A DNA stretch of 64,000 nucleotides from assembly GCF_018446385.1 (NCBI RefSeq), contig NC_056002.1, positions 9,062,894 through 9,126,893 of the forward strand, read 5' to 3'. Under the pieces are notes generated by a model. The model worked only from the letters and a program-made list of their open reading frames with translations. It was not told the origin of the DNA and did not search any database. Source of the stretch: Zingiber officinale. Its lineage: Eukaryota > Streptophyta > Magnoliopsida > Zingiberales > Zingiberaceae. Both the position numbers and the translations under genes were made by a program. Shown piece by piece: positions 34,627 to 45,266 of this stretch (position 1 is the first letter of the stretch; the number at the start of each line of letters is the position of its first letter).

Positions 34627-35486
34627 TGTAGGTGCAGCGGAGGCCGACAAGAGGGGGTGAATTACCTGCAAATAAAAATTATACCCTCCTCAAACTTTCA
34701 ACTAAAAAATAGCAACACTAAAATAAAATAATTAAGGAAAACGAAATAGAGAAGACCCGGAATTAACTTGGTTACAACCAAGACGGTTGTTAATCCAAGG
34801 CGATGAAAAGCGCAGTAAGAAAACTCCTTCTCTGAAGGCGGAGAAGTCTTTTACACACTTAGAAAGCTCAACAGTTGCTAGGAAATCTAATACTGAGTTG
34901 AATGAATAATTCCTAGCTCCAGGGGTCTTTATATAGCTCCTGGGAAGTCTATCCCGAGGGTCCAAGGCGCCTCCAACAAGGTTCAAGGCGCCTCCAGCTT
35001 GGTCAGCGGATAAAATTTTATCCGCAGCGCAAATGGTCAAAACTGACCTATTGAAGACGCCTTCATCAAGCTTTAAGGAGCCTTCATGTTGAGGGTGCCT
35101 TCATGCTTCATGAAGGCACCTTCAAGCTGGTTTTCCAGCTTGAGCTTCTTTTCCAGCACCATTGCGTTGGCTTCCAATGCTCTGATAGTTTGGGTGATTC
35201 AGCCAACCGAAATAGGGCTCACCCGAACCCAATTTCCGGCCTTCTTCTCGAGCAGCCTTCCTCACTGGCTTAACGTCTCCGAACGCCGCGCACATTCTTC
35301 TCGCCCACTGGTGTACTCTTCTGCAGCTTCCTCGTCCTTTGGACCGTGTCGTCCTTCTCGCTAGCTACCTCTTCCGCTCGACTTCCTGCGCTCCTAAGTT
35401 CCTGAACACTCAGACACAGAGATCAAATACAAAGCAGGATCTAACCAACCTGGTTGATCACATCAAAACATCCACGGGGTCCAACA
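34627..35486 (-). repeat. Array LTR 2
   Basis: An 860-bp LTR of the same family, about 25 bp shorter than its three sisters. It is shared between the first and second interiors. Confidence 0.9.
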
Positions 35487-37526
35487 ATCTCCCCCTTTTT
35501 GATGTGCATCAACCCAAGTTCAAGTTAGGATATAAAAACAAATAGTAATTTAAAGAAATTACTAACTAACAGTTTAAGCATAAAATTTACAATAAAAATT
35601 TGCAATACTAAAAAAATTTTGAAATTATTAAATATTCCTAACTCCCCCTAAACTTGTACCTATTTCTCCCCCTTTGATCACAGCAAAAACGGGGTAAACT
35701 GAAGTTTTTGAAGATTTCAAGTAAACTGAATTTTTCAGAAAAATTTTCTAAGTTAAAAATTAGTTTTTAGAATTTTTAAAAAGAATTTCTAAGTAAAAAT
35801 TCTAAGTAACCAGAATTTTTAGAGTTTTCAAGAAAAAGTTTGAAAAACTTTTAAAGCATTATTTAATTTTAACTTCTAATGCTCTTACCAAAAAGTGGAT
35901 TAAACATTTTATTCCGATATTTCGGCTTCCAGGTTGTGGCGAGGCACAAGGCCTTCTTGGTTTTTGGAGCAACAACCACTTCCTTAGACAAAGTTTCATA
36001 AAGAAATTCATTGTTTAATTTACTTGCTGTAAGCTCTAACTTCAATAATTCTAATTTATCAAAGACTTTGGAATCCAGTATAGATTCCTTCCTACTGGGT
36101 TAATTAAAAATCTAGGGGGTACATAAGTTTTAGGAATTTTCCTAAGTTGACCTTGATGATTTCTAATATACCAGTTTAATTTACCAAAAATTTTTAATTT
36201 AGATTTTTTAAAAACATTTGAACATGCAACATATTTCAATTTTTCAATTTCATTTTTCAATTTTGCATTCTCTAATTTCAAATGTTCATTTTCTTTTTCT
36301 AATTGATCTAACTCTTTAGAAAGAGACTTGATAAATAGAAATAACTGAGTAGGGGTTAGATTACGCACCTTACTTACCTGACTAGGTGATGCTCCCCCTT
36401 CACTGCAGTTTTCTTCTTCTGATGTTCCTCCCCTTCATCTATGCTCATCTCGGAGCTTGAGTCATCTTCGGGAAGATGGTTAGCCATCATCGCTAACACG
36501 GAGAAAGCTTCGACGTCTGATTCGGAAGAAGACGAACCAGACCAAGTGGCCTTCAAGTTCTTGTGCTTGGATGATTCTGGTTTCTTGTACTTTGTCTTTT
36601 CCTTCTCCTTCCCCTTTTTCTTCAAGTCCGGGCAGTCATCTTTGATGTGCCCTTCTTCGTTGTAGTTATAGCAACGAATCGTCCTTTTTATTTGTTGATG
36701 CCTCTTTGTCTGCGATCTAAATTTATTAGATTTAAAAAATTATTAAAGCGTCTTACCAGTAGTGCCGCTTCGGATTCGTCGACCGAGGCTTTGGAGTCAG
36801 AACCGTTTATTTTTGTCTTTAAGGCAATGTTCTGACTAGTCTTCTCTACTCCATTGGGCTCTGCAACTCGAGATTCGTGAAGTTCAAAAGTAGAAAACAA
36901 TTGTTCTAGAGTATTTACCTCGAAGTCCTTAGAGATGTAGTACGCATCTACTAAGGAGACCCACTCTGAAATTCTAGGGAAGGCGTTGAGCGCGTACCGG
37001 ATCGAGTCCCGGTTCTTTACTTCTTCTCCAAGGTTGCTTAATTGCGTGATCAACTCTTTAATCCTCGCTTGGAGTTACACTACCTTCTCGCCTTGGTTCA
37101 TCCGGAGGTTCGTCAACTGGGTTCGGAGGATGTCGCGGCTCGCTAGCTTCGCTTCTGAGGTACCTTCGTGAAGCTCCAGGAATTTTTCCCAGAGATCTTT
37201 TGCAGAGTCGTAGCTTCCGATCCGATTTACCTCCTGAGATAGCAGAACGCTGAGCAGGTAGAACTCAGTCTTTCCATTACCAACAAAATCGGCTTGCTCC
37301 TTCTTGCTCCACGTGTTTTCTTCTTTATCTTTCAGCGCTACATATCCATATTTCATTATTAAAAGTATATCAAATTCAGTTTTAAAATATACCTCCATTT
37401 TTCGCTTCCATGTAGCGAAATCTCCGTCGAACTTTAGAGGATGAATATTTGCTCCGGCCATCGTCTTGATCATTGTGCTTCAGTCGGCGGTTAGTCCTTC
37501 TGAGGCGGTCTGACTCTGATACCAAT
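35487..37526 (-). mobile_element. Array interior 2 with gag
   Basis: The same layout as interior 1: Gag-like region at about 36374-37473 and coiled-coil and linker region at about 36051-36368 (includes KELDQLEKENEHLKLENAK). No pol. A few breaks are visible. Confidence 0.85.
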
Positions 37527-38411
37527 TGTAGGTGCAGCGGAGGCCGACAAGAGGGGGTGAATTACCTGCAAATAAAAATTATACCCTCCTCAAACTTTCA
37601 ACTAGAAAATAGCAACACTAAAATAAAATAATTAAGGAAAACGAAATAGAGAAAACCCGGAATTAACTTGGTTACAACCAAGACGGTTGTTAATCCAAGG
37701 CGATGAAAAACGCAGTAAGAAAACTCCTTCTCTGAAAGCGGAGAAGTCTTTTACACGCTTAGAAAGCGCAACAGTTGCTAGGAAATCTAATACTGAGTTG
37801 AATGAATAATTTCTAGCTCCAGGGGTCTTTATATAGCTCCTGGGAAGTCTATCCCGTGGGTCCAAGGCGCCTCCAACAAGGTTCAAGGCGCCTCCAGCTT
37901 GGTCAGCGGATAAAATTTTAGCCGCAGCGCAAATGGTCAAAATTGACCTATTGAAGGCGCCTTCATCAAGCTTTAAGGCGCCTTCATGTTGAGGGCGCCT
38001 TCATGCTTCATGAAGGCGCCTTCAAGCTGGTTTTCCAGCTTGAGCTTCTTTTCTAGCACCGTTGCGTTGGCTTTCGATGCTCTGATAGTTTGGGTGATTC
38101 AGCCAACCGAAATAGGGCTCACCCGAACCCAATTTCCGGCCTTCTTCTCGAGCAGCCTTCCTCCCCGGCTTAACGTCTCCGAACGCCGCGCACGTTCTTC
38201 TCGCCCACTGGTGTACTCTTCCACAGCTTCCTCATCCTTTGGACGCACCGAGCCCGTCGGTTCCCTTCCCGTGTCGTCCTTCTCGCTAGCTACGTCTTCC
38301 GCTCGACTTCCTGCGCTCCTAAGTTCCTGCACACTCAGACACAGAGATCAAATACAAAGCAGGATGTAACCAACTTGGTTGATCACATCAAAACATCCAC
38401 GGTGTCCAATA
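37527..38411 (-). repeat. Array LTR 3
   Basis: An 885-bp LTR of the same family, with the GAAGGCGCCTTC palindrome series at about 37950-38025. Confidence 0.9.
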
Positions 38412-40438
38412 ATCTCCTACTTTTTGATGTGTATCAACCCAAGTTCAAGTTAGGATATAAAAACAAATAGTAATTTAAAGAAATTACTAACTAACAGTTT
38501 AAGCATAAAAATTGCAATAAAAATTTGCAATACTAAAAGAATTTTGAAATTATTAAATATTCCTAACTCCCTCTAAACTTGTACCTATTTCTCCCCCTTT
38601 GATCATAGCAAAAACGGGGTAAACTGAAGTTTTTGAAGATTTCAAGTAAACTGAATTTTTCAGAAAAATTTTCTAAGTTAAAAATTAGTTTTTAGAATTT
38701 TTAAAAAGAATTTCTAAGTAAAAATTCTAAGTAACCAGAATTTTTAGAGTTTTCAAGAAAAAGTTTGAAAAACTTTTAAAGCATTATTTAATTTTAACTT
38801 CTAATGCTTTTACCAGAAAGTGGATTAAACATTTTATTCCGATATTTCGGCTTCCAGGTCATGGCGAGGCACAAGGCCTTCTTGGTTATTGGAGCAACAA
38901 CCACTTCCTTAGACAAAGCTTCATAAAGAAATTCATTGTTTAATTTACTTGCTGTAAGCTCTAACTTCAATAATTCTAATTTATCAAAGACTTTCGAATC
39001 CAGTATAGATTCCTTCCTACTGGGTTAATTAAAAATCTAGGGGGTACATAAGTTTTAAGAATTTTCCTAAGTTGACCTTGATGCTTTCTAATATACCAGT
39101 TTAATTTACCAAAAATTTTTAATTTAGATTTTTGAAAAACATTTGAACATGCAACAGATTTCAATTTTTCAATTTTGCATTCTCTAATTTCAAATGTTCA
39201 TTTTCTTTTTCTAATTGATCTAACTCTTTAGAAAGAGACTTGATAAATAGAAATAACTGAGTAGGGGTTAGATTACGCACCTTACTTACCTAACTAGGTG
39301 ATGCTCCCCCTTCACTGCAGTTTTCTTCTTCTGATGTTCCTCCCCCTTCATCTATGCTCATCTCGGAGCTTGAGTCATCTTCGGGAAGATGGTTAGCCAT
39401 CATTGCTAACACGGAGAAAGCTTCGACGTCTGATTCGGATGAAGACGAATCAGACCAAGTGGCCTTCAAGTTCTTGTGCTTGGATGATTTTGGTTTCTTG
39501 TACTTTGTCTTTTCCTTCTCCTTCCCCTTTTTCTTCAAGTTCGGGCAGTCATCTTTGATGTGCCCTTCTTCGTTGCAGTTGTAGCAACGAATCATCCTTT
39601 TTCTTTGCTGATGCCTCTTTGTCTGCGATCTAAATTTATTAGATTTAAAAAATTATTAAAGCGTCTTACCAGTAGTGTCGCTTCGGATTCGTCGACCGAG
39701 GCTTCGGAGTCAGAACCGTTTATTTTTGCCTTTAAGGCAATGTTCTGACTAGTCTTCTCTACTCCATTGGGCTCTGTAACTCGAGATTCGTGAAGTTCAA
39801 AAGTACAAAACAATTGTTCTAGAGTATTTACCTCGAAGTCCTTAGAGATGTAGTACGCATCTACTAAGGAGGCCCACTCTGAAATTCTAGGGAAGGCGTT
39901 GAGCGCGTACCGGATCGAGTCCCGGTTCTTTACTTCTTCTCCAATGTTGCTTAATTGCTGATCAACTCTTTAATCCTCGCTTGGAGTTGCGCTACCTTCT
40001 CTCCTTGGTTCATCCGGAGGTTCGTCAACTAGGTCCGGAGGATGTCGCGGCTCTCTAGCTTCGCTTCGGAGGTACCTTCGTGAAGCTCCAGGAATTTTTC
40101 CCAGAGATCTTTTGCAGAGTCGTAGCTTCCGATCCGATTTACCTCCTGAGATAGTAGAACGCTGAGCAGGTGGAATTCAGTCTTTCCGTTAGTGACAAAA
40201 TTGGCTTGCTCCTTCTTGCTCCACGTGTTTTCTTCTTTATCTTTCGGCGCTGTATATCCATATTTCATTATTAAAAGTATATCAAATTTAGTTTTAAAAA
40301 ATACCTCCATTTTTCACTTCCATGTAGCGAAATCTCCGTCGATCTTTGGAGGATGAATATTTGCTCAGACCATCGTCTTGATCATTGTGCTTCAGTCGAC
40401 GTTTAGTCCTTCTGAGGCGGTCTGACTCTGATACCAAT
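38412..40438 (-). mobile_element. Array interior 3 with gag
   Basis: The same layout: Gag-like region at about 39290-40380 with the CCHC knuckle near 39560-39595. No pol. A few breaks are visible, slightly more than in interior 1. Confidence 0.85.
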
Positions 40439-41324
40439 TGTAGGTGCAGCGGAGGCCGATAAGAGGAGGTGAATTGCCTGCAAATAAAAATTATACCCTC
40501 CTCAAACTTTCAACTCAAAAATAGAAACACTAAAATAAAATAATTTAGGAAAACGAAATAGAGAAGACCCGGAATTAACTTGGTTACAACCAAGACGGTT
40601 GTTAATCCAAGGCGATCAAAAGCGCTGTAAGAAAACTCCTTCTCTGAAGGCGGAGAAGTCTTTTACACACTTAGAAAGCTCAACAGTTGCTAGGAAATCT
40701 AATACTGAGTTGAATGAATAATTCCTAGCTCCAGGGGTCTTTATATAGCTCCTGGGAAGTCTATCCCGAGGGTTCAAGGCGCCTCCAACAAGGTTCAAGG
40801 CGCCTCCAGCTCGGTCAGCGGATAAAATTTTATCCGCAGCGCAAACGGTCAAAACTGACCTATTAAAGGCGCCTTCATCAAGCTTTAAGGCGCCTTCATG
40901 TTGAGGGCGCCTTCATGCTTCATGAAGGCGCCTTCAAGCTGGTTTTCTAGCTTGAGCTTCTTTTCCAGCACCATTGCGTTGGCTTCTGATGCTCCGATAG
41001 TTTGGATTATTCGGCCAACCGAAATAAGGATCACCCGAACCCAATTTCCGGCCTTCTCCTCGAGCAGCCTTCCTCCCATGCTTAACGTCCCTCGAACGCC
41101 GCACACGTTCTTCTCGCCCACCAGTGTACTCTTCCGTAGCTCTCTCGTCATTCGGACGCACCGAGCCCGTTGGCTCCCTTCCCGTGCCGCCCTTCTCGCT
41201 AGCTGCGTCTTCCGCTCGACTTCCTGCGCTCCTAAGTTCCTGCACACTCAGACACAGAGATCAAATACAAAGCAGGACCTAACCAACTTGGCTGATCATA
41301 TCAAAACATCCACGGAGTCCAACA
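40439..41324 (-). repeat. Array LTR 4
   Basis: An 886-bp LTR, the 5' end of the array in element orientation, ending CCAACA at 41324 next to the right target-duplication copy ATTAT. Its middle (about 41000-41170) differs more from the other three LTRs than they differ from each other. Confidence 0.9.
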
Positions 41325-42344
41325 ATTATCTTGAGGCATATATCTGGCGTGATATTGATCTTATTTATAGAGGTAAATCAGGTAAATCGAGCATAAAAGG
41401 AAGAAAAAAACTAACAAAGATTACAAATACACTGGTACAAACCAAAAGCAGTAAAATGAGGAACCAGAAGGGAATTAAGAAAAAAACATATACAGAGTCA
41501 TCACAAGGAATTAAAAATATAATCAGAACGCTCTTTTCCCGAAACAACTACAACTTCTTACTACGCTAGGGATTAACATAAAAAATTTCAGGAAGCTTAT
41601 GGTGCTAGAAGTAGACAAGAAGATAAGTCAGCTGCCACAAAATAAATAAATAAATAATTAATTAAAAAAATAGAATACTGAAACAACACTTGAATAATTT
41701 TCTTCAAAGGCACGATTCAAGTTAAAGGTGGTACTAATCCCATGGATTGGTGAATAAATGAGCCAATAAACTAAAATGAGGCTATGATTGATAAAGTTTT
41801 ACAATATTGGTCCAAATAAAAATAATGATTTGATAGACTAATTAAATTTTATGTGATGAAAGGTGCAAATGTATTCTATACATGGAGGAAAATAATTAAT
41901 ATATATTGCAAAAGAGGATGAAGGGTAAAATAGGAGAAAATTTTAACTTTGTTTATAAATATACCATAATCAAGTGTTAATATATCAATGCAATATATTC
42001 ACTATAAATTATATATAAAAAGTTAAGATTTAACCATTATTGCATTCAATAATTATATATTATATATTGATTGAAATGCTAAAAGAACTCGTTTTTAAAA
42101 TTATAGGATAAATATTTTCGTAAAACTTAAGCATAAGTATATAAGTTAACATGCACTAACCAATCAATTCAGTTTTAAACATGTTTATCTATAATTATAT
42201 TATTATGAAGATGGAATTTCTGTAAAATGATTAAATTTCATTAATATATAATTATTAAATTTTATAGAACTTTCATATTTTTTTTCTTCAATGTGGTCGA
42301 ACCCGACCTGGAATCATAGCCATGTGCTAGGCGTGGCACGGTTG
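41325..42344. other. Intergenic DNA to the right of the array
   Basis: 41325 to about 41440 is the third unit of the direct repeat begun at 31438. The remainder is AT-rich, with no gene seen, up to the promoter elements of the snoRNA locus. Confidence 0.6.
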
Positions 42345-42345
42345 A

Positions 42346-42447
42346 TGGGCCAGGCTAAGCACGGCCCATACTAAACAGCAACTAACGGGCTTGATCGGGA
42401 GTCTCTGCGAAACCCTAATTCGCTCATCCTCTCCCTTTTTATATCGA
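42346..42447 (+). promoter_or_regulatory. snoRNA-locus promoter: site II pair, telo box, TATA-like
   Basis: TGGGCC (42346-42351) and GGCCCA (42363-42368) form a pair of site II elements. AAACCCTAA (42410-42418) is a telo box, and TTTTTATATCG (about 42436-42446) is TATA-like. Site II plus telo box is the known promoter signature of plant ribosomal-protein and snoRNA genes. Confidence 0.75.
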
Positions 42448-42565
42448 CGCACCACATCCACACCGATCAACCGCCGCACTTGTTTTCTTTCTTCTTCTTC
42501 TTTCAATATTTTGGTTTCTTTGATCTTCCATCTTCTATTTGATTCATTGGCTCATGTTGGGGATT

Positions 42566-42657
42566 CTAAATGATGAGCAAATCTTTAGAAAGGAGCCCAT
42601 CCAATTGGATTGGCTGCGATGATGCTTTCTTGTAAATGAATAGGAAGAGCTGATAGA
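42566..42657 (+). ncRNA. Candidate C/D box snoRNA 1 (orphan)
   Basis: C box ATGATGA (42570-42576) and D box CTGA (42650-42653) are enclosed by a short TCTA/TAGA stem, and a C'-like GATGATG lies at 42618-42624. I found no convincing rRNA complement for the sequence upstream of the D box from memory, so the target is unknown. It is the first in line after the promoter, which supports it. Confidence 0.5.
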
Positions 42658-42782
42658 TTTCCCATGGTTTGTTCTTTTTCTTTCTGTTCATGTTTGTTTT
42701 TTTTCCCTTTTGGTTTGTTCTTGGATTTGCTGAGCTTTACATTTTTTTTATATCAATTTTCAGAAGTTTGTTTGTTCCATCT

Positions 42783-42865
42783 TGTGGATGATGAGAATAT
42801 TCGTAAAATACAGTTATCCCTGTCTGATAAATTCATATGGTGCTGTCAATGTTCAATCTGACACA
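42783..42865 (+). ncRNA. C/D box snoRNA 2, guide for 25S rRNA
   Basis: C box ATGATGA (42788-42794), D' box CTGA (42824-42827), D box CTGA (42858-42861) and a TGTG/CACA terminal stem. The 13 bases before D' (42811-42823) are complementary to ACAGGGATAACTG, a universally conserved stretch of large-subunit rRNA near the peptidyl-transferase centre. By the D+5 rule the predicted 2'-O-methylated base is the second G of ACAGG. The target region looks like that of yeast snR38, so this may be a plant snoR38 homologue, but the name is inferred. Confidence 0.75.
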
Positions 42866-42899
42866 TTTTCTGCTAGTTTTCTTTGTTTTTTTAAATCTT

Positions 42900-42932
42900 C
42901 TGATTGATCCGTCTTCTCTTGGAATCAATCAG
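42900..42932 (+). other. Hairpin between snoRNAs 2 and 3
   Basis: The arms CTGATTGAT (42900-42908) and ATCAATCAG (42924-42932) are perfectly complementary around a 15-base loop. Its place in the spacer of a polycistronic snoRNA transcript would suit an RNase III-type processing site, an inference only. Confidence 0.5.
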
Positions 42933-42939
42933 CCATCTC

Positions 42940-43033
42940 TGTTGCCCATGATGACTATTTACATGGCTGAAAGCAAGTTATAGCACTTGTTTTATGCTGA
43001 AATAATTGAGAACTAGGACGGTCTGAGGCAGCA
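42940..43033 (+). ncRNA. C/D box snoRNA 3, guide for 18S rRNA
   Basis: C box ATGATGA (42948-42954), D' CTGA (42967-42970), a C'-like TGCTGA (42995-43000), D box CTGA (43023-43026) and a 7-bp terminal stem (TGTTGCC with GGCAGCA, one G-U pair). The 11 bases before D (43012-43022) are complementary to ACCGTCCTAGT of plant 18S rRNA. By the D+5 rule the predicted methylated base is the U of ACCGU. The guide before D' has no target I recognise. Confidence 0.78.
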
Positions 43034-43036
43034 ACA

Positions 43037-44238
43037 TGAGATTACTGGATTGTTAGATTCAATTAATTTTATTTCGCTTGATCCAACTAGTTTATTAATC
43101 AAGTAGTTTATTTTATCTCAAAATAGGGTTTTACAGTTTATGGTTGGTAAAATACCTTTTAACACCTTATTACTTTTATTAATTATTTTTATCAGTAGCA
43201 TTTTATCTCTCTATATTTAAAAATAAAATTTTATAAAAGATAATTATATTTTTTATATTTTTTATATTTTTTAATAGTAATTTTAAAAAGGGGGAAAACA
43301 ATTGATCATTATATTTTTAGATAAAATTTTCATAAAATTCATATATATTAACATAAATAACAAAAAAGAATAATTTTAAAAAGAATAATAAATCAAAAAT
43401 TCATTTCATTATTCTTATCAAATTAAGAAAAGTTAAAATTTTAAATTGATGAATTAAGATTAAATAAATATTTTCTTATCTTTAGAGATAAAGAAGGGTG
43501 TGAGCTTATTTTAGTTGAATGTTTATTTTTTTGAAATATTTCTGATGATTTTAATTAATGGATAGAGAGCCAATGTTTTTTTTTTTTTTTTTTTTTTTTG
43601 GCATATGTTAAGTTTTCATTTACCTCAACTAGTACTCTTTCAAGGCACTTATGTTAAGGCTATTATGTCTTGGACAATCAATGAATACAATTTGTATATG
43701 TACTTTGGTAAAAAAGGAATAAAGTTTATCATGGTGAAGATGGAATAAAGTTCATTATTATTAGATGATGGTGAAGATGAGGAGATTTTTAATAATAATT
43801 TTTTTTATTTTTTGTCTAAAAAAAGGGTAGTATATCAAATAATTTGAAGTGTACATTTAAAGTTGATTTCTAAAATATTGCTTCGATTTGAACTATGATT
43901 TTTTAATTGTTTTTCTCATTATTATATTGCCCTATATTGCCCTATCACACCTCGTGGGGGCGTTGGACGTGGGGGCGTGAAGATAATTGATGTATTTAAT
44001 TTTTACAATCGGAATAATTTTACAGATGAACGGTTTGATTTGATTCTATTGAAGTTTTTATTTATCGTGTGATAATTTTTCCGTGCAATGGAGAATTTGA
44101 TATACGATCTGATTGAGATATCGGTAAATTTGAGAAAAATTCTCAATCACTATATTAACTTTGCATATAATTTTCATGTCCAAAAAATTTTATTTCCATT
44201 CCTTGCATGCAAATTTCAACTCCCTCATATAAATATTG
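43037..44238. other. AT-rich intergenic DNA
   Basis: No gene is seen. A 24-base T run lies at 43576-43599. Most of the stretch is simple AT-rich sequence. Confidence 0.6.
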
Positions 44239-44358
44239 ATACCTAAATTGTCCCTTAAATTTTTTAGGTACAAAAATTTTAAAATTGAGTACAAAAAATT
44301 TAAAAATGAGTATAATTCTTATTAAAGTCAGTATATGTTAAATTCAGTACTTTACACT

Positions 44359-44991
44359 TAGGGCTGTAAATGAATCAAGCGTTCGTGAACAAGCTTGGTG
44401 TTCGGCTTGGTAAGAGCTTGTTTATGTTCGTTCAATATACATAAGATTAATTAAACAAACAAGCTTGAACAGCTCGTTAAGCTAAACAAACAAGCTTGAA
44501 CACATATGTGTTCAGCTCGTTAACGTTCGTGAACAACGTTCGTGAACAATGTTCACGAACCATATTTATTAATAAAACTCTTTTAATATGCTAAATAAAT
44601 AATAAAATAAAATAAATAAATTTAAATTATCAATCTTAATAACTAATCAAACAATTAAAAGTTTCAAACAATCAAACAAGCTTGAATTGAGAGCTTGATA
44701 ACATCTAAACGAACCAAGCTCAAGCCAAGCTTGAATTGAGAGCTTGATAACATCTAAACGAACCAAGCTCAAGCCAAGCTCAAGCCAAGCTTGAATTGAG
44801 AGCTTGATAACATCTAAACGAACCAAGCTCAAGCCAAGCTTCAAACAAGCTCAAGCTCATAAAAAATAAACCAAGCCAAGCTTGAACACTCATTTCAAAA
44901 GCTTGGTTCATTTTAAGATCGGCTCGGCTCGATTATCTTATCAAACAAGCTTGAACACCCCAAAGCTCGGCTCGGCTCGTTTACAGCCCTA
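44359..44991. mobile_element. hAT-like MITE with 12-bp inverted ends
   Basis: The ends TAGGGCTGTAAA and TTTACAGCCCTA are perfect inverted repeats. The 8-bp flanks TTTACACT (44351-44358) and ATTACACT (44992-44999) differ at one position, as expected for a hAT target duplication. At 633 bp it has no coding capacity. The interior is rich in CAAGCTTGAAC and GTTCGTGAAC motifs and holds a three-copy tandem repeat (44677-44845). Confidence 0.88.
44677..44845. repeat. 49-bp tandem repeat, three copies, inside the hAT-like MITE
   Basis: Units start at 44677, 44726 and 44786 with CAAGCTTGAATTGAGAGC; the last interval has 11 extra bases. Copies are essentially identical, so the amplification is recent compared with the element. 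Confidence 0.9.
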
Positions 44992-45266
44992 ATTACACTA
45001 TAATCTAGTACTCTATATTATGATCGAGCATATTTTTTATCGAAATTAATCCTCATATTTTTCGGTACAAATAGTCTAAAAATGAGTATAATTTCTATTA
45101 AATTCAGCATATTAAACTAAAATCGAGTATATTTTGAGGTGAAAAAAGAATTGTACTCAATTTGATAGAAAGTATACTAGATTCTAAGTTAATATACTCA
45201 ATTTAAGAGAATTTATAATGATTTTTATACTTTTTGTACCTAAAAATATCATAGGCAATTAGGTAA

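Larger units (their letters stand above)
31700..41324 (-). mobile_element. Head-to-tail array of a gag-only copia-like retrotransposon: 4 LTRs, 3 interiors
   Basis: LTRs at 31700-32584, 34627-35486, 37527-38411 and 40439-41324 alternate with interiors of about 2.03-2.04 kb, all minus-strand. The period is 2900-2927 bp. One target duplication ATTAT flanks the whole array (31695-31699 and 41325-41329), so the array descends from one insertion event. Each interior has its own primer site (TGGTATCAGAGT type) and purine tract and encodes only a Gag-like protein with a CCHC knuckle; no pol is visible. Units are very similar to one another. The three gag copies each carry a small number of breaks or differences; the unit nearest 34600 looks least damaged. 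The array is probably of modest age. Confidence 0.9.
44239..45266. mobile_element. Outer MITE with about 40-bp inverted ends, split by a younger MITE
   Basis: Left end 44239-44280 and right end 45226-45266 are inverted copies of each other (TTAGGTACAAAAA against TTTTTGTACCTAA and neighbouring bases). Between them GAGTATAATTCTTATTAAA-like motifs recur. A hAT-like MITE (44359-44991) sits inside. Superfamily unknown; exact ends and target duplication are not settled. Confidence 0.6.

Noticed and set aside
44647-44844. A repetitive 65-codon frame
   Set aside because: It is the 49-bp tandem repeat inside a MITE.
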